Assembly (NCBI RefSeq): GCF_016650695.1
Contig: NZ_JAEKFH010000007.1
Location: 124,001-188,000, forward strand
DNA: 64,000 nucleotides
Reading direction: 5' to 3'
Source of the DNA: Pseudomonas sp. TH41
GTDB lineage: Bacteria > Pseudomonadota > Gammaproteobacteria > Pseudomonadales > Pseudomonadaceae
Shown: one piece after another, positions 43,327 to 53,721 of the stretch
Numbering within the stretch: position 1 is the first letter of the stretch
Layout: each line of letters begins with the position of its first letter
Translations under genes and position numbers: made by a program
Notes under the pieces: generated by a model
The model's database searches: none
Told to the model about the DNA's origin: nothing
The model's input: only the letters and a program-made list of their open reading frames with translations

Positions 43327-44244
43327 ATGTCCACCACCTGGCATGTTCTGGGCGCCGGCAGCCTCGGCACTTTATGGGCCGCTCGCCTGGCACGGGCCGG
43401 TGCACCGGTCAGACTGATCGTGCGGGACGCGGCGCGCTTGCAGGCGTATGAGGCGGCGGGTGGGCTGACGCTGGTCGAGCACGGGAAAGCCACCACCTAC
43501 GACATCTCCGGTGAGACACCGGACAGCAACGAGCCGATCAACCGTCTGCTGGTGGCCTGCAAAGCGTACGACGCCGAAAAAGCCGTGGCCCGACTGGCGC
43601 CGCGCCTGGCCCCTGGCGCGGAGCTGATTCTGTTACAAAACGGTCTCGGCAGTCAGGACGCCGTGGCGGCCCAGGTGCCACAGGCACGCTGCATTTATGC
43701 GTCAAGCACCGAAGGTGCCTTCCGCGAGGGTGACTGGCGTGTGGTATTTGCCGGTCACGGTTACACCTGGCTGGGGGATGCCGGTCACCCCGTGGCCCCC
43801 ATCTGGCTGGATGACGTGAGCGCCGCTGGTATTCCCCACGAGTGGAGCACCGAGATTCTGACCCGACTGTGGCGAAAACTGGCGCTCAACTGCGCGATCA
43901 ATCCGCTGACGGTGCTGCACGATTGTCGTAACGGTGGCTTGCAGGAACATCATTGCGAAGTGGCCACCCTCTGCGTCGAACTGACGGAATTGCTGGAACG
44001 TTGCGGTCAGCCGGCAGCCGCCGAGGACCTTCAACAGGAAGTCGAACGGGTGATCCACGCGACGGCCGCCAACTACTCCTCGATGCACCAGGACGTCAGT
44101 AATCGGCGCCGAACCGAAATCAGCTACCTGTTGGGCCATGCCTGCAAAGTCGCGGCGAGGCACCAGCTGAACCTGCCGCACCTCAATCAGCTTGAGGCAA
44201 GGTTGATCACCCATCTGCACAGCCTTGGATTGCCCAGCGACTGA
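43327..44244 (+). CDS. panE: 2-dehydropantoate 2-reductase
   Basis: The 305-residue NADPH-dependent enzyme reduces ketopantoate to pantoate for coenzyme A synthesis. It has the nucleotide-binding motif VLGAGSLGTLWAARLA at the N terminus and the C-terminal helical domain with KLALNCAINPLTVLHDCRNG, where the Lys is catalytic. The start is the ATG at 43327, giving MSTTWHVLGAGSLG. The histidine kinase gene follows 45 bases later in the same direction. Confidence 0.93.
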   Translation: MSTTWHVLGAGSLGTLWAARLARAGAPVRLIVRDAARLQAYEAAGGLTLVEHGKATTYDISGETPDSNEPINRLLVACKAYDAEKAVARLAPRLAPGAELILLQNGLGSQDAVAAQVPQARCIYASSTEGAFREGDWRVVFAGHGYTWLGDAGHPVAPIWLDDVSAAGIPHEWSTEILTRLWRKLALNCAINPLTVLHDCRNGGLQEHHCEVATLCVELTELLERCGQPAAAEDLQQEVERVIHATAANYSSMHQDVSNRRRTEISYLLGHACKVAARHQLNLPHLNQLEARLITHLHSLGLPSD

Positions 44245-44289
44245 GCAGCGGCTACGCTGGCCACTTGTTCCTATTCAGCGATAAACCTG

Positions 44290-46326
44290 ATGCCATTGCG
44301 CCAGCGCCTCGATAACCTTCCGGTCGGCCAGAAACTGCTGGCCGCCCTGCTGGTGCTGTTGACCACCGTTCTGCTGGTCGCCAACCTGACCTTTATCAGC
44401 GCCGCGTATTACATCTCCCAGGAAAGCATGGCGCCTCAGGCGTTGCAGACCATCGGCCGTCTGGTATCCAACCCGAGCCTGGTATCAGAGGCTTTGCAGT
44501 CACCGCAAAGTGCCGAACGCCTGCTCAATGAGCTCAACAGTTATTCCCCGCTGCGTGCGGCGGCCCTTTATGACGGCAAGGGCGAACGCCTGGCGCAATT
44601 GCAGCATGGCGACAAGTTGAATCTGCCGGAGCGTTACCGGCACATCGAATCCTGGCAAGCCACTGAATTCCGCAGCAACCAAATCATCACCCTGCCCCGC
44701 CCCGGCACCGCGCCCGGCCACCTGCTACTGGTTGCCAGCAGCGAACTGCCGATGGCGTTCTACACCGGCACGCTGACTGCCAGCCTGGGGATTTTGATCT
44801 TCAGCGTACTGTTGTGGCTGGTCATTGCCCGGCAGATAAAACGCCTGATCACGCGACCGATTCATCAGCTCGAAGAATTGTCCCGGCAAGTAACCCGGGA
44901 AGAGAACTACGCCCTGCGTGCCTCCCGCGGCAACCACGATGAAATCGGTAGCCTTGCCGAGGCGTTCAACACCATGCTCTCGCGCATCGAGGCGCGCGAA
45001 CAGCAACTCAAACGGGCCCGGGATGATTCTCAGGCCGCTTATGATCAGGCCCAGGGGTTGGCCGAAGAAACCCGCCACACCAACCGCAAACTGGAACTCG
45101 AAGTCCAGGTGCGCAGCAAGATCGAGAAGAAACTCACCGGCTTCCAGAATTACCTCAACAGCATCATCGACTCCATGCCCTCGGCGTTGATCGCCCTCGA
45201 CGAGCAGCTCTACGTGACGCAATGGAATCAGGAGGCCAGCGCCCTGTCCGGCACCCGTCTCGACGAAGCCCTGAACCAGCCGATTTTCCTCGCCTTCGAA
45301 CCGCTGAAGCCATTTCTGCCGCAACTCAAGCAGACCGTCGAGCAGCACACCGTGGCCAAGATCGAGCGCGTGACGTGGTTAAAGGACGAAGAACCCAAGC
45401 ACTACGCCCTGACTTTCTACCCGTTAATGGGGGGGGCCGGGCGTGGCGTGGTGATTCGGATCGACGACATCACCCAGCGCCTGTCGCTGGAAGAAATGAT
45501 GGTGCAGTCAGAAAAAATGCTCTCGGTCGGTGGTCTCGCCGCCGGGATGGCCCACGAGATCAATAACCCGCTGGGCGCCATCCTGCACAACGTTCAGAAT
45601 ATCCGTCGGCGCCTTTCCCCCGACTTGCCCAAAAACCTCGAACAGGCCGAGCAATCCGGCATCGAACTGTCGACGGTCAACCAGTACCTGCAAGCGCGCG
45701 AAGTGCCGCAGTTGCTGGATGGCATCCAACAGGCCGGCGCCCGGGCGGCAAAGATTGTGACCCACATGCTCAGCTTCAGCCGTCGGAGCACCCGGCAAAT
45801 GGCCCCCTGCGACTTGCCGGCGCTGATCGATCAGGCCGTGGAAATCGCCAGCAACGACTTCGATCTGGCCATCGGCTTCGACTTCAAGGGGCAGGCGATC
45901 ATTCGCCAGTTCGATCCGGCGTTGGGCCCGGTTCCAGGCACCGCCAACGAGCTGGAGCAGGTGTTGCTCAATCTGCTGAAAAATGCCGCGCAAGCCATTC
46001 ACCAGCGCGAGGATGACCGCGAACCGGGGCGGATCATCCTGCGCACCAAGCTGAACCCGCCGTGGGCGGAAATCCAGGTCGAGGACAACGGCGTCGGCAT
46101 GAGCGAGAGCGTACGCAAACGCACCTTCGAACCATTCTTCACCACCAAGGAAATCGGCCAGGGCACCGGCCTGGGCCTGTCGGTCTCGTATTTCATCATC
46201 ACCAATAACCACAAGGGCCAGATGGAAGTGCAATCGACTCTGGGCCAGGGCACGTGTTTCACCTTGCGCTTGCCCTTGGCGGGCACCCCGGTCGTCTCCC
46301 AAGAACTCAATCAGCTATCGAGGTAA
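44290..46326 (+). CDS. HAMP-PAS sensor histidine kinase
   Basis: The 678-residue membrane kinase has helices near residues 18-40 and 162-180 with a sensor segment between, then HAMP (about 183-240), a coiled coil, a PAS domain (about 285-395, SIIDSMPSALIALDEQLYV), and a histidine-kinase core. The core has the phosphoacceptor His422 in GLAAGMAHEINNPLGAI, N box ELEQVLLNLLKNAAQAI, G1 VEDNGVGM and G2 GQGTGLGLSVS. It matches the position of PA4398 in P. aeruginosa. No response regulator gene lies beside it. The cobalamin adenosyltransferase start is 2 bases after its stop. Confidence 0.9.
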   Translation: MPLRQRLDNLPVGQKLLAALLVLLTTVLLVANLTFISAAYYISQESMAPQALQTIGRLVSNPSLVSEALQSPQSAERLLNELNSYSPLRAAALYDGKGERLAQLQHGDKLNLPERYRHIESWQATEFRSNQIITLPRPGTAPGHLLLVASSELPMAFYTGTLTASLGILIFSVLLWLVIARQIKRLITRPIHQLEELSRQVTREENYALRASRGNHDEIGSLAEAFNTMLSRIEAREQQLKRARDDSQAAYDQAQGLAEETRHTNRKLELEVQVRSKIEKKLTGFQNYLNSIIDSMPSALIALDEQLYVTQWNQEASALSGTRLDEALNQPIFLAFEPLKPFLPQLKQTVEQHTVAKIERVTWLKDEEPKHYALTFYPLMGGAGRGVVIRIDDITQRLSLEEMMVQSEKMLSVGGLAAGMAHEINNPLGAILHNVQNIRRRLSPDLPKNLEQAEQSGIELSTVNQYLQAREVPQLLDGIQQAGARAAKIVTHMLSFSRRSTRQMAPCDLPALIDQAVEIASNDFDLAIGFDFKGQAIIRQFDPALGPVPGTANELEQVLLNLLKNAAQAIHQREDDREPGRIILRTKLNPPWAEIQVEDNGVGMSESVRKRTFEPFFTTKEIGQGTGLGLSVSYFIITNNHKGQMEVQSTLGQGTCFTLRLPLAGTPVVSQELNQLSR

Positions 46327-46328
46327 CC

Positions 46329-46910
46329 ATGGGCTTTCGCTTGTCGAAAATTTACACCCGCACCGGCGACAAAGGGGAAACCGGCCTGGGCGACGGTCGC
46401 CGCGTGCCCAAGGACCATCCACGTATCGAAGCCATCGGCGAAGTCGATACGCTGAACAGTCAGGTCGGCGTACTGTTGGCCGGGCTGGAAGCGGAAAGTC
46501 ACAGGTTTACGGGACTGAACGAAGTGATCGAGGTGTTGGCGCCCTGCCAGCATCGGTTATTCGACCTGGGCGGCGAGTTGGCAATGCCGGTGTATCAAGC
46601 GCTGAACACAGCAGAAATCGAGCGTCTGGAAGCGGCGATTGATTTGTGGAATGAAGAGCTGGGCCCACTGGAGAATTTTATCCTGCCCGGCGGTTCGGCG
46701 CTGATTGCCCAGGCCCATGTGTGCAGAAGCCTGGCGCGCAGTGCGGAACGACGTTGCCAGCAACTGAATGCGATCGAACCATTGGCCGGCGTTGGGCTGG
46801 CCTACATCAATCGGTTGTCGGATTTGTTGTTTGTGGCGGCGCGGCTGATTGCCAAGCGTCAGGGGATTGCCGAGATTTTGTGGCAGCCGGCGGCGAAACC
46901 CCAGATTTAG
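46329..46910 (+). CDS. PduO-type cob(I)alamin adenosyltransferase
   Basis: A 193-residue trimeric enzyme that transfers adenosyl from ATP to cob(I)alamin. The ATP-binding N terminus reads SKIYTRTGDKGETGLGDGRR; GEVDTLNSQVG and the C-terminal RSAERR and YINRLSDLLFV motifs are also present. The start at 46329 has GAGGTAAC upstream and nearly abuts the kinase gene, so the two are cotranscribed. Confidence 0.93.
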   Translation: MGFRLSKIYTRTGDKGETGLGDGRRVPKDHPRIEAIGEVDTLNSQVGVLLAGLEAESHRFTGLNEVIEVLAPCQHRLFDLGGELAMPVYQALNTAEIERLEAAIDLWNEELGPLENFILPGGSALIAQAHVCRSLARSAERRCQQLNAIEPLAGVGLAYINRLSDLLFVAARLIAKRQGIAEILWQPAAKPQI

Positions 46911-46928
46911 TCGGCGTCCTCAAGGCCG

Positions 46929-47023
46929 CCTTCGCGGGCAAGCCCGCTCCCACAGGTTCAGTGGTGTGCACAGATTTGTGTACGACGTTGATCCCTGTGG
47001 GAGCGGGCTTGCCCGCGATGAGG
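46929..47023. repeat. REPIN, family A (GC variant)
   Basis: Inverted pair CCTTCGCGGGCAAGCCCGCT / AGCGGGCTTGCCCGCGATGA, lying between the convergent adenosyltransferase and MutT-ThiE genes. Confidence 0.9.
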
Positions 47024-47043
47024 CCGGCAGCCTCACCGCAAAA

Positions 47044-47988
47044 TCATGCCTCGGGCCAGAATGCCCGAATCCCCGCCACACCCTGGGCACCCGCTTCCCA
47101 GGCTTTCTGAAGATCCGCCGGGCCAACGCCACCGAGCAAGAACACCGGCTTGCTGAACCCCTCGATCAAGCTCGAAGCCTGCGCCCAACCCAACGGCTGA
47201 GCGTCCGGATGAGTCTGGGTCGGCTGCACCGGCGACAACGTTACGAAGTCCACGCCCATCTGCTCGGCCAGCGTCAGTTCTTCAGCGTTGTGGCAGGACG
47301 CCGCCAACCAGCGCGACGCCGGTAGCGGTCGACCCGCCGCCGCGTACTTGCGCAACTGTGCTGCCGTGATGTGCCAACCGGCTGACGGGAAATCGCCCAG
47401 CCATTCGAACGGGCCCTTGATCATCAACTGCGCCTTGCCGGCACACAGCCCCGCCGCATCTACCGCCAGATCGCGGTATTTCGGGTCGTAGCCATTGGGC
47501 GCCCGGAGCTGGATCAACTTGATACCGCCCGCGATGGCTTTCTGAATTCCACGCAGCAGGGCCGGGGTTTCCAGGTCTTCCGGGGTTATCAGGTACTGCG
47601 AAGAGAGGCGCGCGGCCGCAACGATAGGCTGATTGGCCGCCGGAAATTCATAATTCAACAGATCACGCGGCGCCACCCATTCCAATGGTTGACCTTCTGC
47701 ACCGTGAGGCTCCCCGGAAAAGCCCGAGACTTCCCACACATCCAGCAACACCTGTTTGTCCGGGTAGTCATGGTGAACCTTGATCAGCGGGCGCGCCGCG
47801 TTGACCACAATGCCCAGCTCTTCATGGAGTTCGCGAGCCAGCGCGGTTTCGACGGACTCATCGGCTTCGACCTTGCCACCGGGAAACTCCCACAGACCGC
47901 CCTGGTGCTGGGTATCGGCACGGCGAGCGATGAGAATCTTGCCACTGACATCACGAATGACGGCGGCGGCTACGTGTACTCGTTTCAC
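47044..47988 (-). CDS. Nudix hydrolase (MutT) fused to a ThiE/TenI-like domain
   Basis: The 314-residue protein has an N-terminal Nudix domain (residues about 1-130) with a full Nudix box, GGKVEADESVETALARELHE followed by ELGI, as in the 8-oxo-dGTP cleaner MutT. The C-terminal TIM-barrel part (about 135-314) is of thiamine-phosphate-synthase type (YLITPEDLE, GWHITAAQL, DFVTLSPVQPTQTH, LLGGVGP). The ThiE phosphate- and substrate-binding residues look altered (IQLRAP where QLRxK is usual), so the second domain may be TenI-like or regulatory. The start is a GTG with GGAGG upstream, overlapping the GST stop by four bases. Confidence 0.9.
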   Translation of the reverse strand: MKRVHVAAAVIRDVSGKILIARRADTQHQGGLWEFPGGKVEADESVETALARELHEELGIVVNAARPLIKVHHDYPDKQVLLDVWEVSGFSGEPHGAEGQPLEWVAPRDLLNYEFPAANQPIVAAARLSSQYLITPEDLETPALLRGIQKAIAGGIKLIQLRAPNGYDPKYRDLAVDAAGLCAGKAQLMIKGPFEWLGDFPSAGWHITAAQLRKYAAAGRPLPASRWLAASCHNAEELTLAEQMGVDFVTLSPVQPTQTHPDAQPLGWAQASSLIEGFSKPVFLLGGVGPADLQKAWEAGAQGVAGIRAFWPEA

Positions 47989-48617
47989 TGTGCGACCTCC
48001 TCCAGCCCCGCTTTCTGCCAAGCCTTGAAGGCTGGCCATTGATAGATCGTGTTGACGTAAGCCTCGTCCGCCGCCGGCAATTTCACCTGATAGGTACGCA
48101 AGCGCACGGCAATCGGTGCGAAAAACGCATCGGCCAGGGTCGCGCCGCCAAACAGGAATGGACCAGGTTCGGTCGCGGCGGCGCGGCACTCGGCCCACAA
48201 CGCCAGCATGCGTTCAATGTCTGCCTGCACGTCGGCCGGCGTCAGCGACAGCGGTGTGTCACGGCTCAGGTCGAACGGCATGCTGCCGCGCATGGCGAAA
48301 AATCCGGCGTGCATCTGCGCGCAGGCCGAACGCGCCTGGGCGCGGGCGGCAATGTCTTTGGGCCAGAGGCCTGCGTCGGGGAATTGTTCGGCCAGGTATT
48401 CTGCAATCGCCAGGGAATCGGCGATGGTGCCGTGTTCGGTTTTCAACAGCGGGACTTTGCCGGTTGGCGAATGCCTGAGCAGACGTTCACGGGTGTCCGG
48501 CTGGTTCAGCTTGATCAATTCTTCGGTGTAAGGAGCGCCGACCAGGTCGAGGGCCAGTGCGCCGCGCAAGGACCAGGAGGAAAGCAGTTTGTCGCCGATG
48601 ATCAGGTGGAGGCTCAT
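47985..48617 (-). CDS. Glutathione S-transferase
   Basis: The 210-residue protein has an N-terminal thioredoxin-like domain (LIIGDKLLSSWSLRGALALD, with the glutathione-site Ser region; GKVPLLKTEHGTIADSLAI) and a C-terminal helical domain. Zeta or related class; the substrate is unknown. I start at 48617 (MSLHLIIGDKLLSS); the longer frame comes from the REPIN. It is coupled to the MutT-ThiE gene by a GTGA overlap. Confidence 0.88.
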   Translation of the reverse strand: MSLHLIIGDKLLSSWSLRGALALDLVGAPYTEELIKLNQPDTRERLLRHSPTGKVPLLKTEHGTIADSLAIAEYLAEQFPDAGLWPKDIAARAQARSACAQMHAGFFAMRGSMPFDLSRDTPLSLTPADVQADIERMLALWAECRAAATEPGPFLFGGATLADAFFAPIAVRLRTYQVKLPAADEAYVNTIYQWPAFKAWQKAGLEEVAQ

Positions 48618-48673
48618 GTTCGGGACCTTTTGATGAAGGGAAACAAGCCAGTCTGGGTGGTGACTGGAAGTCC

Positions 48674-48765
48674 GCCTTCGCGAGCAAGCCCGCTCCCACA
48701 TTTGATCGCATTTCTACTGGAAGCACTCAGTCAAATGTGGGAGCGGGCTTGCTCGCGAATAAGGC
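48674..48765. repeat. REPIN, family A (GC variant)
   Basis: Inverted pair GCCTTCGCGAGCAAGCCCGC / GCGGGCTTGCTCGCGAATAA; spacer ends CATTTGA / TCAAATG pair as in the REPIN at 5261. It lies between argJ and the GST gene, both leftward. Confidence 0.9.
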
Positions 48766-48780
48766 GACTCGGTTTGGAGA

Positions 48781-49998
48781 TTACGTACGGTACTCGGCGT
48801 TGATCTTCACGTATTCGTGGGACAAGTCGGTGGTCCAGATTGTTTCGCTGCAATCACCGCGACCCAGTTCGATACGGATGGTGATTTCTTCCTGCTGCAT
48901 CACCGCCGCGCCTTGGGCTTCGGTGTAAGTCGCGGCACGCGCGCCACGGCTGGCGATGCACACGTCGCCGAGGAACACGTCGATCTTGCTCACGTCCAGG
49001 TTCGGCACACCGGCACGGCCGACGGCGGCCAGGATACGACCCCAGTTCGGATCGGAGGCGAACAGTGCGGTCTTGATCAGCGGCGAGTGAGCCACGGTGT
49101 ATCCAACGTCCAGGCATTCCTGGTGATTGCCGCCGCCGTTGACTTCTACGGTGACAAATTTGGTCGCGCCTTCGCCGTCGCGAACGATGGCTTGGGCCAC
49201 GTCCATGCAGACTTCGAACACGGCTTGCTTCAGCAGGGCGAACAGCGGACCGCTCGCTTCGGTGATTTCCGGCAGTGCTGCCTGACCGGTGGCGATCAGC
49301 ATGCAGCAGTCGTTGGTCGACGTGTCACCATCGATGGTGATCCGGTTGAACGACTTGTTGGCACCGTCCAGCAGCAGGTTTTGCAAGACGTCGCGGGAGA
49401 CTTTGGCGTCGGTGGCGATGTAGCCGAGCATGGTTGCCATGTTCGGACGAATCATGCCCGCACCTTTGCTGATCCCGGTGACGGTGATGGTCACGCCGTC
49501 ATGCTGGAACTGGCGGCTGGCGCCCTTCGGCAGGGTGTCGGTGGTCATGATGCCAGTGGCGGCCGCTTCCCAGTTGTTGACCGACAGATCGTCGAGGGCG
49601 GCTTGCAGCGCGCCTTCAATCTTCTCGACCGGCAGCGGTTCGCCGATCACACCGGTGGAGTACGGCAGCACCAGGCTGGCATCGACACCGGTCAGCTCAG
49701 CCAGTTTGGCGCAGGTGCGCTCGGCGGCGGCGAGGCCAGGCTCACCGGTACCCGCGTTGGCATTGCCGGTATTGGTCAGCAGGTAACGCACCGGACCTTG
49801 CACGCGTTGCTTGGCCAGGATCACCGGCGCTGCGCAAAAGGCGTTTAGGGTGAACACGCCTGCCACGGTAGAACCTTCGGCACAGCGCATGACCACCACA
49901 TCCTTGCGCCCCGGGCGCTTGATGCCGGCCGAGGCGATACCGAGTTCAAAACCGGCAACCGGGTGCAACGTTGGCAAAGGACCAAGACCAACAGCCAT
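48781..49998 (-). CDS. argJ: Ornithine acetyltransferase / N-acetylglutamate synthase
   Basis: A 405-residue proenzyme that moves the acetyl group from N-acetylornithine to glutamate in arginine synthesis. Autocleavage takes place in GAGMIRPNMATMLGY between Ala188 and Thr189; Thr189 becomes the nucleophile of the beta chain. An oxyanion-hole motif TGIMTTDT is present. GGAG lies about 8 bases before the ATG. It follows secA in the same direction with a terminator between. Confidence 0.96.
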   Translation of the reverse strand: MAVGLGPLPTLHPVAGFELGIASAGIKRPGRKDVVVMRCAEGSTVAGVFTLNAFCAAPVILAKQRVQGPVRYLLTNTGNANAGTGEPGLAAAERTCAKLAELTGVDASLVLPYSTGVIGEPLPVEKIEGALQAALDDLSVNNWEAAATGIMTTDTLPKGASRQFQHDGVTITVTGISKGAGMIRPNMATMLGYIATDAKVSRDVLQNLLLDGANKSFNRITIDGDTSTNDCCMLIATGQAALPEITEASGPLFALLKQAVFEVCMDVAQAIVRDGEGATKFVTVEVNGGGNHQECLDVGYTVAHSPLIKTALFASDPNWGRILAAVGRAGVPNLDVSKIDVFLGDVCIASRGARAATYTEAQGAAVMQQEEITIRIELGRGDCSETIWTTDLSHEYVKINAEYRT

Positions 49999-50057
49999 GA
50001 AAGCGCTCCTTAAAAAGATGTCAGCACCGTCGTCAGGAAGAACGGTGGTTTAAATGG

Positions 50058-50093
50058 CAAAACGCCGCGACGGCTTATGCCGGTCGCGGCGCG
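50058..50093 (-). terminator. Candidate terminator after secA
   Basis: On the minus strand CGCCGCGAC ... GTCGCGGCG forms a 9-bp GC stem with an 11-base loop, followed by GTTTTGCC. The T run is short. It ends the secA transcript before argJ. Confidence 0.65.
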
Positions 50094-50118
50094 GGTATTT
50101 CAGCGTATGAAACGGGTT

Positions 50119-52854
<2,736 letters not shown>

Positions 52855-53161
52855 ATCGGCAGGATCTTCCACACTAAAGGGATGGAGGGCGGCCCCGTGA
52901 GTCGCCCGTGCAGCCCTCATGGCCGCATGCGAACGAGCATTCTACCCGGAAACGATGGTGAGGAAAGTGGCGTTATTCCACGATGCTGGCACAGCGCTGT
53001 GACGGGGCTCACTTAAAATAAGGGCTTTTTACTGAACTTCAAGCCATTCACGGCATAAGTTACTTGTTGATTTAATGGGTAAAGCGCTCGCAAAGCAATG
53101 GGTCGGGCGAATCGGGTGCTTTCTGCTACCATGGCAGCTCTGTTACTTCAGGTGTCTGATC
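52855..53161. other. Divergent promoter region of secA and dciA
   Basis: No gene is present. For secA, a minus-strand -10 TAGAAT at 52939-52944 is visible with only a weak -35 (TTTCCT) 16 bases upstream, giving a leader of about 80 bases. For dciA, CAGGTG (53149-53154) is the ribosome-binding site. Nothing else was recognised. Confidence 0.45.
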
Positions 53162-53617
53162 ATGGCATTTCGCCCTCTTACGGCCAGAGCACCCGCCGTT
53201 CTGCTTCGCGAAGCCAAACCGCTGAAAGCCATCTTTGGCCATGCTCAACGCCTGGGTCATTTACAACGTCTGCTGGAAAGCCAATTGCAGCCCGCCGCGC
53301 GCGAGCACTGCCATGTGGCTTCATGGCGCGAAGGCAGTTTATTGCTGATTGTCACCGACGGTCATTGGGCTACCCGCCTGCGTTACCAGCAAAAACGTCT
53401 GCAACGGCAATTACAGATGTTCGACGAATTCGCCAGTTTGACGCGGATTCTGTTCAAGGTGCAGCCACCCACGGTTCAGCAAGGGGCGGCGGGGCATACC
53501 ATCAGTTTGTCCAGCGATGCGGGTGCGACCATTCAGGCTACGGCTGAGGGGATTAGCGATCCGAATCTTAGAGCGGCGCTGGAGCGACTCGCGGCTCATG
53601 CGAAACCCAAGGAATAG
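53162..53617 (+). CDS. dciA: DciA-family protein (DUF721)
   Basis: A 151-residue basic protein of the DUF721/DciA family (MAFRPLTARAPAVLLREAKP; core LQRLLESQLQPAAREHCHVA, LLLIVTDGHWATRLRYQ). DciA is the ancestral loader of the replicative helicase DnaB in bacteria that lack DnaC. It is divergent from secA, as in other pseudomonads (PA4405 of P. aeruginosa). The start at 53162 follows CAGGTG by 7 bases. Confidence 0.87.
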   Translation: MAFRPLTARAPAVLLREAKPLKAIFGHAQRLGHLQRLLESQLQPAAREHCHVASWREGSLLLIVTDGHWATRLRYQQKRLQRQLQMFDEFASLTRILFKVQPPTVQQGAAGHTISLSSDAGATIQATAEGISDPNLRAALERLAAHAKPKE

Positions 53618-53624
53618 AAGCAAG

Positions 53625-53717
53625 ATCAAAAGATCGCAGCCTTCGGCAGCTCCTACAGGGTGAACGCAATCCAATGTAGGAGCTGCCGAAGGTTCGGGCC
53701 GCGTTCGGACGATCTTT
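53625..53717. repeat. Family B repeat, hybrid right arm
   Basis: The left arm is the usual GATCGCAGCCTTCGGCAGCT. The right arm starts TGTAGGAGCTGCCGAAGG but then continues TTCGGGCCGCGTTCGGACGA before ATCTTTTG. The same variant occurs at the start of the 15165 array. It lies between convergent dciA and the DUF853 gene. Confidence 0.88.
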
Positions 53718-53721
53718 TGCT

